Part shown: positions 1 to 7,885 of the stretch, piece by piece
Layout of the letters: every line of letters begins with the position of its first letter
How positions within the stretch are numbered: the stretch's first letter is position 1
Notes under the pieces: generated by a model
What the model saw: only the letters and a program-made list of their open reading frames with translations
The model's database searches: none
What the model was told of the DNA's origin: nothing
Program-made: the position numbers and the translations under genes
Source: CAYQUC01 sp964514215
GTDB taxonomy: Bacteria > Pseudomonadota > Gammaproteobacteria > UBA6429 > Thiohalophilaceae
Length of the DNA: 40,727 nucleotides
Assembly: GCA_964514215.1 (NCBI GenBank)
Contig: CAZEPW010000031.1
Coordinates: 1-40,727 of the forward strand
Reading direction: 5' to 3'

Positions 1-27
1 GGGATGGGCATTATTAGGAGACTACTA

Positions 28-1107
28 ATGAAGATAGATGAGTTTGAAAAAAATTTTGCGGCAACGCCAAAAATTGCAAAAAAATTAAAAGTGGATTGTC
101 AGGCATTTAAGAAATCAATTGATAGTGCTATTTCAGCATTAAACAAACCCAAAGAAGTTGATGATAAACTTAAATCGGTGTCGAGCAATCTTGGGGCTTT
201 GGCGAGTAGCTTAAAAATTGCAAAAATTGTTCGGCCGATTCGTATTGTTGCTGGTCGCTTGCAAGCAAGTGTTAGTGCTTTAAAAAGAAATGTTGATAGT
301 GCTGAAACACGGGCAGCAGCATTAGACGCTAAAGTTAAACCGATTAAATCTGCGTTAAAAGCTTTGAGCACCAAACTTGCTAGTTTTATTAAAAAATTGG
401 ATCAATTAATAACTAAATCAACCCAGGGTTTGAAAAAAATTAAAATCATTTATAAATGTGTTAAAAGTCAACCTGCGCCACTGCGCAAGCTTGGTTTAAA
501 GCATTTAAATGATTTTGCAGGTATTGCAAATCCTCCGGTGGTGACACTCAATAGTAAAATGAATAATGTTAATAGTGCAATTGCTTTAGCTAAAAAACAA
601 GTAGCATTAGTGACTAGTAAGTTGAACCAAATTCAAAAAATTCTAAAAGGTATTACGTCTTTACTCAAAGTAATTAACCCCATTGCAGCACCATTGAAAA
701 AATTATTGAGTGTTTTAAATCGTAAAATTGATCTTAAAATTTTCAGTTTTTCAATCCGCCAAATACTCGATGGTATAAAACTACCCTGGCCTTTTAGTTA
801 TTTAGAAAAAGAATTTTGGAAGTTAGCCAATAAAATTTTAAACCCAGTGTTAAAGGCTTTAAAATTAAATATAAAACTTCCTAGTATTCCGGGTTTAAAT
901 ATTTTGGGGCAAATCAAGCTCGATGTGTTTGATAAGTTACCTGACTTTGCAGCCATGTTTGATGATGTGGCACGTTTGGTGAACAATGCATTCGAAATTA
1001 TTAAACGTTTCAATATTAGTTGTAAACCAAAAGCCTCAACAGCTAAATTATCAGAACTGATTATGCGTGAATTAAAAGGACTCAAACCAAAATTGGTTGC
1101 GATTTAA
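28..1107 (+). CDS. Lys-rich coiled-coil protein of unknown function
   Basis: I do not recognise a family. The 359-residue protein is very rich in Lys, Ala, Leu and Ser and has long predicted-helical stretches with heptad-like spacing, so an elongated coiled-coil or helical-bundle fold is likely. There is no signal peptide or membrane segment. The ATG at 28 is chosen over the in-frame ATG at 4 because AGGAG sits 7 bases before it. Several segments end in similar hydrophobic/Lys patterns, suggesting internal duplication. The gene stands alone on the plus strand and ends at a strong bidirectional terminator shared with the convergent cytochrome gene. Upstream context lies outside the window. A role in DNA/envelope binding or in an effector-type complex would be guesswork. 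Confidence 0.75.
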   Translation: MKIDEFEKNFAATPKIAKKLKVDCQAFKKSIDSAISALNKPKEVDDKLKSVSSNLGALASSLKIAKIVRPIRIVAGRLQASVSALKRNVDSAETRAAALDAKVKPIKSALKALSTKLASFIKKLDQLITKSTQGLKKIKIIYKCVKSQPAPLRKLGLKHLNDFAGIANPPVVTLNSKMNNVNSAIALAKKQVALVTSKLNQIQKILKGITSLLKVINPIAAPLKKLLSVLNRKIDLKIFSFSIRQILDGIKLPWPFSYLEKEFWKLANKILNPVLKALKLNIKLPSIPGLNILGQIKLDVFDKLPDFAAMFDDVARLVNNAFEIIKRFNISCKPKASTAKLSELIMRELKGLKPKLVAI

Positions 1108-1166
1108 AAATTAAGTTTGTATAAATTTATTAGTACACGTTCATATTTCTGAGCTTAACTAAATTA

Positions 1167-1204
1167 AAAACGGCCTGCACTATAATAGTACAGGCCGTTT
1201 TAAT
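1167..1204. terminator. Bidirectional Rho-independent terminator
   Basis: A perfect 11-bp stem, AAAACGGCCTG (1167-1177) with CAGGCCGTTTT (1191-1201), encloses a 13-base loop. The A/T ends give a U-tract in both directions. It lies between two convergent genes (stops at 1107 and 1215) and should end both transcripts. Confidence 0.9.
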
Positions 1205-1214
1205 GTCTTGCTGT

Positions 1215-3020
1215 TTATAAACTTTTTAAATATTCAACAACGGCATTTTGTTCTTCCATTGTTAAGTTGGGTACTTCTGGAATTTCTGGTGAGGTATAGC
1301 GTTTAACAACATCGGCGAGGGTTGCTGCGCTGCCATCGTGGAAGTATGGTGCGGTTACTGCTAGGCCACGTAGTCCCGGGGTCTTAATACCAATAGATAA
1401 TAAACCTTGGGGTGGGTTTGCGACGATATTGGTGAAGTATTTACCTTCAGCACCGGTGCCTTCGCCGGAGCTATGGCATGCGGCGCAGTTGGCTTTGCCG
1501 TAAAATAAACGCCAGCCTTTTTCGGCCATGACTTCATTGAATTCGCCGGGAGCCGGGCTAACGATGCTTTGTAGAAATGCTTCAACATCTAATAAATCTT
1601 GTTTGAGCAAATCGTTTCCGGGTTCGGTAATTTCGGCAACATCCAGTCGGTCTAGGAATTCTTGTGGTAATGGATTGCCGATTTCAATATTTTTAATTGT
1701 TGCATACGGTGTGCCCCATGCGCCGTTGCGATCCAATACTAAATCAATGCCGCATTCCGGTGCGCTGGCGAGTGAATGATTGTTTGGACGGGTTTGTAAT
1801 ACGCCAATCCACGTTGCTGCATAGCCTTGCTCGGCGAGATCGATATAGTTCCAATGTTGCGGAATGCTGCTGGGATTGAATACATTATCGTTAAATGGAT
1901 TGTTTGGGAAAAAACGAGGATCAACTCGACCGGGTCCCCAGCCTTGGTAGTCGGCGATATTGACGTTTTCGGAACCGGTTTGTACGCGTGGTGTAAAAGA
2001 CAATAATAAACCGGCATCCATTTTGGTGTTGGGTGGGCCATAAACGGGTACACCAATTGGTAGCGGTACTGGCTCGGCACCGGCTTCGAGTTGGAACTTG
2101 GTTGGTTCAACCACGACGTGACAAACAGCGCAAGTGAGTCCAACCGAAGTCATCATATCGGGTTTGTCTGGATTACCATAGACACCTTTAATACCGATAA
2201 CGGCATCGGCTTTCATTAACGCGCGTGCCACGGCTGGATTTTGTAATGCGGCTTGTTTTGCGGCGAAGTCATCACTTAACATAACATCAACGATAAATTT
2301 GGGTACTTTGCTGATGTCGATTTGGGCGCCGATGCCAACAGCGGTCATTGGCGAAACACTATTAAGTACTTTGTGTAATTCAAAGAAATCACCCCATAAT
2401 GCTTCATCACCCCAGGTCTCGTTCATGTATAACTCACGGCCTCGATCAACTTCGGGGCCAGTGCGTGCTTGTAAAGTACGATAGACGGCACGCAGTTTTA
2501 GTTTGATGCTTTTGGTTTTTGTTAAGACGGTGGAATCGGATGCACGATAAAAATTTGCCATCATGCGTTTCCAATTATCTTGTTGGTAAATGGCAATTTC
2601 ACCTAATTGTGGATGTTTGGGAATGCCAGCAGTGGCAAGTGCCACTTCCATTGGTTTCATTAATTTTAAATTTTGTTCATCATGGTCTTCTGAATCATCG
2701 TCGGCTTTTTCCAGTTTAATTTTAAAGACATCACCGGCGGCTGTTAATGTTCCACCGGGTGCTTTTGAATCGGTCTTACGTTTAACAATCAGTTTTGCAT
2801 CGGCTGATAATGCGCCGGCTGGAATTGAAATTGTTATGCTGGGATTAACAGCATCATCACTAAAGACACCGCCCACTGCTGCAAACACGGTGGTCTTAAT
2901 GGCTTTGTCGGATTTTTTGTGTGCGTCCGCTAGTGCAGTGGCACTGAGTGTGCCGAATAAAACCGCCAGTGCGGTTTTGCGCAGTGTGTTATGTAACAGG
3001 CTGCAACGTTTAATGGTCAT
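1215..3020 (-). CDS. Secreted di-haem cytochrome c, peroxidase (CCP/MauG)-like, with N-terminal ZU5-like domain
   Basis: A 601-residue periplasmic protein. Residues 1-32 form a signal peptide ending ALADA. Residues about 45-130 resemble a ZU5-like beta domain (SIPAGALS signature). Two haem c sites follow, CAVCH (297-301) and CAACH (512-516). The C-terminal part (about 497-601) carries the TAPYFHDGS motif typical of bacterial di-haem cytochrome c peroxidases. By family it should reduce peroxide or act as a periplasmic electron-transfer oxidase. The ZU5 part and the length (CCPs are about 320-350 residues) set it apart, so the substrate is uncertain. The ATG has an upstream GAGGA. It is divergent from a Crp/Fnr regulator across a 192-base gap, a common arrangement for peroxidases controlled by Fnr-type proteins. 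Confidence 0.85.
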   Translation of the reverse strand: MTIKRCSLLHNTLRKTALAVLFGTLSATALADAHKKSDKAIKTTVFAAVGGVFSDDAVNPSITISIPAGALSADAKLIVKRKTDSKAPGGTLTAAGDVFKIKLEKADDDSEDHDEQNLKLMKPMEVALATAGIPKHPQLGEIAIYQQDNWKRMMANFYRASDSTVLTKTKSIKLKLRAVYRTLQARTGPEVDRGRELYMNETWGDEALWGDFFELHKVLNSVSPMTAVGIGAQIDISKVPKFIVDVMLSDDFAAKQAALQNPAVARALMKADAVIGIKGVYGNPDKPDMMTSVGLTCAVCHVVVEPTKFQLEAGAEPVPLPIGVPVYGPPNTKMDAGLLLSFTPRVQTGSENVNIADYQGWGPGRVDPRFFPNNPFNDNVFNPSSIPQHWNYIDLAEQGYAATWIGVLQTRPNNHSLASAPECGIDLVLDRNGAWGTPYATIKNIEIGNPLPQEFLDRLDVAEITEPGNDLLKQDLLDVEAFLQSIVSPAPGEFNEVMAEKGWRLFYGKANCAACHSSGEGTGAEGKYFTNIVANPPQGLLSIGIKTPGLRGLAVTAPYFHDGSAATLADVVKRYTSPEIPEVPNLTMEEQNAVVEYLKSL

Positions 3021-3096
3021 GACTGTATCCTCACTCTATAAGGGTTTGAAATTACAAGGGAACGATTACTGTAGCGGATCGTCAGTTATAGAGTTT

Positions 3097-3109
3097 GTGA
3101 CTCAGTCAC
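3097..3109. promoter_or_regulatory. Dyad operator candidate in cytochrome/Crp-Fnr divergent gap
   Basis: GTGACTCAGTCAC is a 13-base perfect dyad around one central base, midway between the divergent cytochrome and regulator genes. The TGA/TCA half-sites are loosely like Crp-family sites but the spacing is not canonical. No protein can be assigned with certainty. Confidence 0.35.
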
Positions 3110-3119
3110 CAATAGTTAT

Positions 3120-3132
3120 AATCTTCAAGATT
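3120..3132. promoter_or_regulatory. Second dyad operator candidate
   Basis: AATCTTCAAGATT is symmetric around one central base and lies 10 bases from the dyad at 3097-3109. The two together look like a regulatory module in the divergent promoter. This is pattern-based only. Confidence 0.3.
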
Positions 3133-3212
3133 GTTAGTGTGGTTCGATACAGTCTTGTTGTGATAGACAGGGTATATTTAATTTCGGTTCATTACGAATA
3201 GGGGTTATTAAT

Positions 3213-3893
3213 ATGAATGCTCGGCTTGAAGAGCACAGACGTTTGTGGGATACAGCTTATCCGCAACTATCGTGTTCTATTGATAAAACAATGTGCGATA
3301 TTATGAAGCAGTCAAATTTAGTCAGTGTGCCTGCAGGTTCATTAATTATTTCTCCCGGAACGGTATGTAAACAATATCTTTTTGTTGTGCAGGGCAAGGC
3401 GCGTGTTTATGTGTTAACGGAAACCGGTCGTGAAGTGTTGCTTTATTATGTGGGGCCAAATGATACTTGTGTGTTAACGACTTCCTGTTTGTTAAGTCGC
3501 GAGATGTTTCCTGCCGGTATTGTTGCTGAAACCGATGTCAAAGCTTTTGTGGTTAATACCAATTTATTTGAACAGGCCATCGATGAGTCGGCGTTGTTTC
3601 GGCGTTTTTTATTTAAAAAATTTGGTGAACGTTTAGTGGATGTTGTGTCACGCATGGAACAAATGAGTGCGCCATCAATTGAACGTTATCTTGCCAGAAC
3701 GTTATTGGATTTATTGGGTGATAGTAATGATATAACCATTACACATCAAGATCTCGCATTACGTTTAGGCACTGCTCGCGAAGTGGTGTCTCGGCATTTA
3801 AAACATTTTGAAATTAAAGGCTGGGTATTTTTATCTCGTGGCAGTATTAAGATGTTACAAGCCGATAGTTTAAAAAAATTATTGTTACAATAA
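3213..3893 (+). CDS. Crp/Fnr-family transcriptional regulator (paralogue 1)
   Basis: A 226-residue regulator. Residues about 30-130 form the cyclic-nucleotide-binding-like beta-roll. The C-terminal winged helix contains the recognition helix GTAREVVSRHL, with the E-x-x-S-R pattern used by FNR to read TTGAT half-sites. It lacks the N-terminal four-cysteine cluster of E. coli FNR. However C52, C86 and C92 lie in the sensor roll and are matched exactly in the second paralogue in this window (gene at 6715). A redox, haem or metal sensor is therefore possible. AGGGG precedes the ATG. It is divergent from the di-haem cytochrome gene, its most likely target, and convergent with the S8 protease gene. 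Confidence 0.9.
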   Translation: MNARLEEHRRLWDTAYPQLSCSIDKTMCDIMKQSNLVSVPAGSLIISPGTVCKQYLFVVQGKARVYVLTETGREVLLYYVGPNDTCVLTTSCLLSREMFPAGIVAETDVKAFVVNTNLFEQAIDESALFRRFLFKKFGERLVDVVSRMEQMSAPSIERYLARTLLDLLGDSNDITITHQDLALRLGTAREVVSRHLKHFEIKGWVFLSRGSIKMLQADSLKKLLLQ

Positions 3894-3905
3894 TTTAAAT
3901 TCAGA

Positions 3906-3925
3906 AGTAGCGCCTAAGCACTACT
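3906..3925. terminator. Weak hairpin between convergent genes
   Basis: AGTAG (3906-3910) pairs with CTACT (3921-3925), with a short inner GC pair and one mismatch. It is the only hairpin in the 54-base gap between the regulator stop and the protease stop. It has no U-tract, so terminator function is uncertain. Confidence 0.3.
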
Positions 3926-3947
3926 CCCAAATCCTTTCTACGTTATA

Positions 3948-6410
3948 TTAACGACGGGTGACACTAATTGTACCCGATTCACCAACATGACCATCTGCAT
4001 CAGTTGCGATAACAGTTGTTGTTGCTGGCATACGCCCTGCTCTAAACAAACCCGTTTGAGGATCAATCGATCCTGCTCTTGGATTGCTTAATGACCAAGT
4101 ATACGCTTCAAGACCACCGGCAGCGGTGAACTGGATTGAACCACCACGTCGGACAGAAGCGGTATTTGGTGTAATAGCAATGATGTGATCAGCACTAATT
4201 GTGATAACACCACTATTACCTGCAATACCATCAGCATCAGTTGCTGTAACAACGACTGTACCTGCTGCAATACCGGTTAATAAACCGCTAGCGGCATCAA
4301 TCGTTGCAACAGTTGTGTCGCTAACAGTCCAAGTGTAAGGCGCTGAACCACCGGTTGCTGAGAACTGTAAACTGGCATTGATTAATACTGTTGCAGTTTG
4401 TGGGTTCACCAAAACATTACGTACAGTAATATCACCACTGCTAACAGAAATACCATTTGCATCAGTAACGGTTACTTGGGTAATACCGGCACCAACTGCT
4501 GTTAGTAAACCACTGGCATTAATTGTTGCTACTGCTAAATTTGCAGTGCTCCAAGTATAAGGCAGTGTGCCGCCAGTTGCAGTGAATTGCAGTGTATCGG
4601 CAACAGCAAGAATCGCAGTATTAGGACTAATGGCAATATCCGACACTGTAATGTTTCCGCTTGTGTCACTAAAACCATTTGCATCAACCGCAGTAACTTG
4701 AACGGTACCTAATGCCACTGCTGTTAATAAACCCGTGACAGAATCGATACTGGCAATAGTTGCATCTGAACTACTCCAAATATACGGAGCAGTACCACCG
4801 GCAGCGCTAAATTGTAACGTATCGGCAACACGTAATGAACCGCTATCAGGACTAACAACAATTGTTGTAATTGTTGCTTGAACTGAACCACTAACATTAT
4901 TCGCATCAGTTGCAGTAACAGTTACTTGACCTGGTGCTAACCCAGTTAATAAACCGTTAGCATCAATACTAGCGATATTAACATTAGATACAGCCCAAGT
5001 ATAAGGTGCAGTTCCACCAGTAGCACTGTATTGCTGTGTTGTGCCAGCAGCAATGGTAGCATTAGCCGGTGTTACGTCAACACGAACCAAGCTCGATAAC
5101 GCATTGGCGGCATTCAAGCGACCACCGGTAACAGTGATTCCAGTTAGTGCACCAATCAAATCGACACTATCTAAAATAACCGCTTTTAATGACACTAAGT
5201 CTAATGTTGGATCTTCAGCTAATACCAATGCTGCAGCACCTGCAACATGTGGTGTTGCCATAGAAGTACCACTAAAACTGGAATACGTGTTAGCCGGTGT
5301 AGTGCTTAAAATTGCAACACCTGGTGCTGATAAATCAACCGTAACTGCGCCGAAGTTAGAAAAACTGGCGAGTAAATCATCATCATCGGTTGCAGCAACA
5401 GAAATAATATTATCGAGGTTATAACTTGCAGGATAAGCAGGTGTCACATCAGTATTATTACCATCATTACCTGCAGCAGCGACAAATAAGTGACCGGCAT
5501 TTTGAGCAGAATTAATGGCATCAAATAAAGCCTGACTGAAAGCACCACCACCCCAGCTATTATTTGAGATGCGCGCACCCATCATTACAGCATAATCCAA
5601 TGCAGCAATGGCATTGGCTGTTGTGCCTGAACCGTTAGCCGAAAGAAATTTTAAAGGCATGATTTGAGCAGACCAGTTAACACCCGCAACACCGATGCCG
5701 TTATTACCAACAGCAGCTATGGTTCCGGATACGTGTGTACCGTGATCGTTATCATCAAAAGGATCGTTGTCATTGTTTGCAAAATCCCAACCACGAGTAT
5801 CATCAACAAAACCATTATTATCATCATCGATACGGTTGTTGGCAATTTCACCGGTATTGACCCAGACATTGCCAACGATATCTTCGTGGTTATAATCCAA
5901 ACCCGAGTCAATCACAGCAACAACAACATTGGTTCCAGTCTGGATGTCCCATGCTTCTGGTGCATCGATGTCGGCATCAGCGGTACCACCGGTTTGACCG
6001 TTATTATCTAAACCGTAAAGCTCAGAAAATCGAGGATCATTCGGGATGGCAGCAGCTGTCACCACAAAGTTGGGTTCAGCGTATAACACTTGACTGTTGT
6101 TTTGTAAAATAGCCAAAGCCGTTGCAGCCGACATTCCGGATTGTACGTTAGCTAAAGTGAGTCCTTGCACCAAGTTAAAGCGTTTAGTTTCACCACATCC
6201 AGCACTTTGCAGGATTTGTTGTCGAGCTTGATTACTTACGTTAGCAGCAAAACGTAGTATAATACCATCAGCCTGTTGCGAACTAACTGCAACTTGGCCT
6301 TCAACAGCATGGGCTGTTATTGGCAGGGTGGACATAATTATAAATAAACTAGCTAGAATTGCACTAAGCCAGGGGATTGCACGGTGTGTCGATGACTTTT
6401 TGAGTTGCAT
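3948..6410 (-). CDS. Secreted S8 subtilisin-family protease with five Ig-like repeats
   Basis: An 820-residue exported serine protease. The signal peptide ends AHA at about residue 35, followed by an I9-like propeptide (about 40-115). The catalytic triad is visible as D168 (VVAVIDSG), H223 (DHGTHVSG) and S383 (GTSMATPHVAG), with the oxyanion Asn at N315 (AAAGNDG). A D/N-rich segment at about 194-204 (IDDDNNGFVDD) suits calcium binding. From residue about 443 to the end there are five tandem Ig-like (Big-type) domains of about 75 residues, each with an F/YSATGG.APYTW core. Such domains usually act as spacers or adhesion modules on secreted enzymes. AAGGAGAG precedes the ATG. No sorting or type II/IX signal is obvious. 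It is divergent from the second Crp/Fnr gene. Confidence 0.95.
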   Translation of the reverse strand: MQLKKSSTHRAIPWLSAILASLFIIMSTLPITAHAVEGQVAVSSQQADGIILRFAANVSNQARQQILQSAGCGETKRFNLVQGLTLANVQSGMSAATALAILQNNSQVLYAEPNFVVTAAAIPNDPRFSELYGLDNNGQTGGTADADIDAPEAWDIQTGTNVVVAVIDSGLDYNHEDIVGNVWVNTGEIANNRIDDDNNGFVDDTRGWDFANNDNDPFDDNDHGTHVSGTIAAVGNNGIGVAGVNWSAQIMPLKFLSANGSGTTANAIAALDYAVMMGARISNNSWGGGAFSQALFDAINSAQNAGHLFVAAAGNDGNNTDVTPAYPASYNLDNIISVAATDDDDLLASFSNFGAVTVDLSAPGVAILSTTPANTYSSFSGTSMATPHVAGAAALVLAEDPTLDLVSLKAVILDSVDLIGALTGITVTGGRLNAANALSSLVRVDVTPANATIAAGTTQQYSATGGTAPYTWAVSNVNIASIDANGLLTGLAPGQVTVTATDANNVSGSVQATITTIVVSPDSGSLRVADTLQFSAAGGTAPYIWSSSDATIASIDSVTGLLTAVALGTVQVTAVDANGFSDTSGNITVSDIAISPNTAILAVADTLQFTATGGTLPYTWSTANLAVATINASGLLTAVGAGITQVTVTDANGISVSSGDITVRNVLVNPQTATVLINASLQFSATGGSAPYTWTVSDTTVATIDAASGLLTGIAAGTVVVTATDADGIAGNSGVITISADHIIAITPNTASVRRGGSIQFTAAGGLEAYTWSLSNPRAGSIDPQTGLFRAGRMPATTTVIATDADGHVGESGTISVTRR

Positions 6411-6714
6411 CTCTCTTCTCTCCTTGTGGGTTAATAAAATAGCTTAATCGTTATTGGATAGTATTGATTAATACGATTTTATTTTTGATAATAATCAAAA
6501 ATAATGAGAACAGAATTGAATGTATGTACCTAAAGTATGTTACTTTTGATACATAAATTTAAATTGCTGTACGGTATATTCAAACTCAGTCTTAATACCG
6601 AACGCCAAATCAAAAACGCCTGTTTCTTTGATGACAGATATAAAGTTATTTAACCAGCTTCGCTTAAATAATACTTTTAGTAATTTAACGGTTTTTAACC
6701 ATGTGGTATTTACT
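6411..6714. other. Divergent regulatory gap between S8 protease and Crp/Fnr gene
   Basis: This 304-base AT-rich gap holds a near-palindrome at 6461-6474 (GTATTGATTAATAC) and a perfect FNR-type site at 6485-6498. No gene is supported inside it; the reading frame open from 6628 is treated as upstream leader. Confidence 0.6.
6485..6498. promoter_or_regulatory. Perfect FNR/Anr-type binding site
   Basis: TTGATAATAATCAA matches the FNR consensus TTGAT-N4-ATCAA at every defined base, and flanking T/A bases extend the symmetry. It lies between a secreted protease and a Crp/Fnr regulator whose recognition helix carries the matching E-x-x-S-R residues. Autoregulation or control of the protease is the likely role. 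Confidence 0.7.
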
Positions 6715-7398
6715 ATGAACCCTACAAACAACATCTATGAAAACTTAGTGAGCGAATATTCTAACTCTCAAAAAGTTCAAGAACCATCGTGGTCTAACAT
6801 TTTAAAACCGTCACAAAAAAAACACGTGCCCGCAGGTTCGTTTATTTTTCGTGAATCTGAAAGCTGCAATAATTTTATGTGGTTGCTCGAAGGCACTGTT
6901 CGAGTTTATAAACATTCGCCCGGTGGTCGCGAAATTACATTATACCGAGTAACTCCCGGAGAGCTTTGTGTGCTTAGTTTGCAGTGTTTAATCGGTGGTG
7001 AAGGGTTTCCTGCAGTTGCAGTTGCAGAAACAGATTTAATTGGTTTAGCATTAAGCAAAAATGAATTTGATAATGCAATTGATGAATCAAGAGAATTTAG
7101 ACGTTACTTATTAAAATTTTTATCGCAACGTCTAGGTGATGTTGTACAGTTAGTATCAGATGTCACGTTCCAACGATTAGAGTTACGCCTTACTTGTTTA
7201 CTTGGACATTTGTTTCGAAATTCTGATAGCAGCGCGATTCACATCACACACGCAAAGCTTGCGCACGAACTTGGCACCACGCGTGAAATGATTAGCCGAA
7301 TTTTAAAAGAGCTGGAACACAAAAAATGCATTCAGTTAGCGCGTGGTGAAATCCATTTATTATCCGAAGATGTACTTGAATGGTTCACTCATTCGTAG
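6715..7398 (+). CDS. Crp/Fnr-family transcriptional regulator (paralogue 2)
   Basis: A 227-residue regulator with a beta-roll sensor domain and a C-terminal winged helix; the recognition helix is GTTREMISRIL (E-x-x-S-R, FNR-like). The frame stays open to a TTG at 6628, but the ATG at 6715 gives almost the same length as the paralogue at 3213 and removes a non-conserved N-terminus, so it is preferred. No strong Shine-Dalgarno is visible at either start. C51, C85 and C91 match C52, C86 and C92 of the paralogue with the same spacing. There is no E. coli FNR-type cysteine cluster. A perfect FNR-type site lies upstream, so it may regulate itself and the divergent protease. Confidence 0.9.
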   Translation: MNPTNNIYENLVSEYSNSQKVQEPSWSNILKPSQKKHVPAGSFIFRESESCNNFMWLLEGTVRVYKHSPGGREITLYRVTPGELCVLSLQCLIGGEGFPAVAVAETDLIGLALSKNEFDNAIDESREFRRYLLKFLSQRLGDVVQLVSDVTFQRLELRLTCLLGHLFRNSDSSAIHITHAKLAHELGTTREMISRILKELEHKKCIQLARGEIHLLSEDVLEWFTHS

Positions 7399-7885
7399 CG
7401 TTTACGATTTGTTAGTTTTGCCAACTGCGTCAGATTAATATTACAAAGTGTGAACTGGTAAAAATTAAATTTTAAAAAACAGTTTGGTTTTTATTTTATT
7501 TTTAGTCTGAAATGAGGACTATGTTAAATTAAATAATGTCATTCAAATCGTTTAAAGCTAATAGTAAACGCTAACTAGCGTTTACTATTAGTTATTCAAG
7601 TTAGCACTGACTAATCATTAACAGATACTTGGTTGTTTGCATCATTAGACTCAAGATATTCCTATATTTTTTAGTCACATCGTTGTCACTTAATTTTAAG
7701 TTGGGTTTATTGATGTTGTTATATTTTTTCAACAGAGACATCATGATCGAATTTTTTTTAATCATTGTATCTGATGTTTACTACAATTAGAAAAACCGCG
7801 TTAGCTTTAAGTACTTAATGTAGAAATAATAAATTAACAAGTGTCTATTTCTGAAGCCCCTTAGTTTCACGGCAGACTATGAATA
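7399..7885. other. Gene-free gap between convergent Crp/Fnr gene and RND gene
   Basis: This 487-base AT-rich stretch has no supportable coding region. Its one clear feature is the long palindrome at 7559-7590. The RND operon and the regulator both read into it, so it probably holds their transcript ends. Confidence 0.5.
7559..7590. terminator. Long perfect inverted repeat, terminator-like
   Basis: TAATAGTAAACGCT and AGCGTTTACTATTA form a perfect 14-bp stem around an AACT loop. No U-tract follows on either side, so it may be an mRNA 3'-end stabiliser or a protein site instead of an intrinsic terminator. It is 160 bases after the regulator stop and about 300 after the RND stop. Confidence 0.5.

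Noticed and set aside
3141..3150. GGTTCGATAC as a tRNA T-loop
   Set aside because: No acceptor stem, anticodon arm or CCA end can be built around it.
2590..3201. Long open frame on the plus strand opposite the di-haem cytochrome gene
   Set aside because: It is fully antisense to a gene with two haem motifs and a signal peptide, and its own translation shows no domain or ribosome site.
4000..5070. Tandem repeats as a CRISPR-like or satellite array
   Set aside because: The period is about 225 bases, in frame, and encodes Ig-like domains of the protease; it is coding repeat.
5664..6011. Open frame opposite the S8 protease gene with Ile/Val-rich translation
   Set aside because: The composition comes from the Asp/Asn codons of the protease read in reverse; the catalytic motifs are on the minus strand.
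6628..6714. N-terminal extension of the second Crp/Fnr gene
   Set aside because: The paralogue matches only from 6715, and the extension starts at TTG with no ribosome site.
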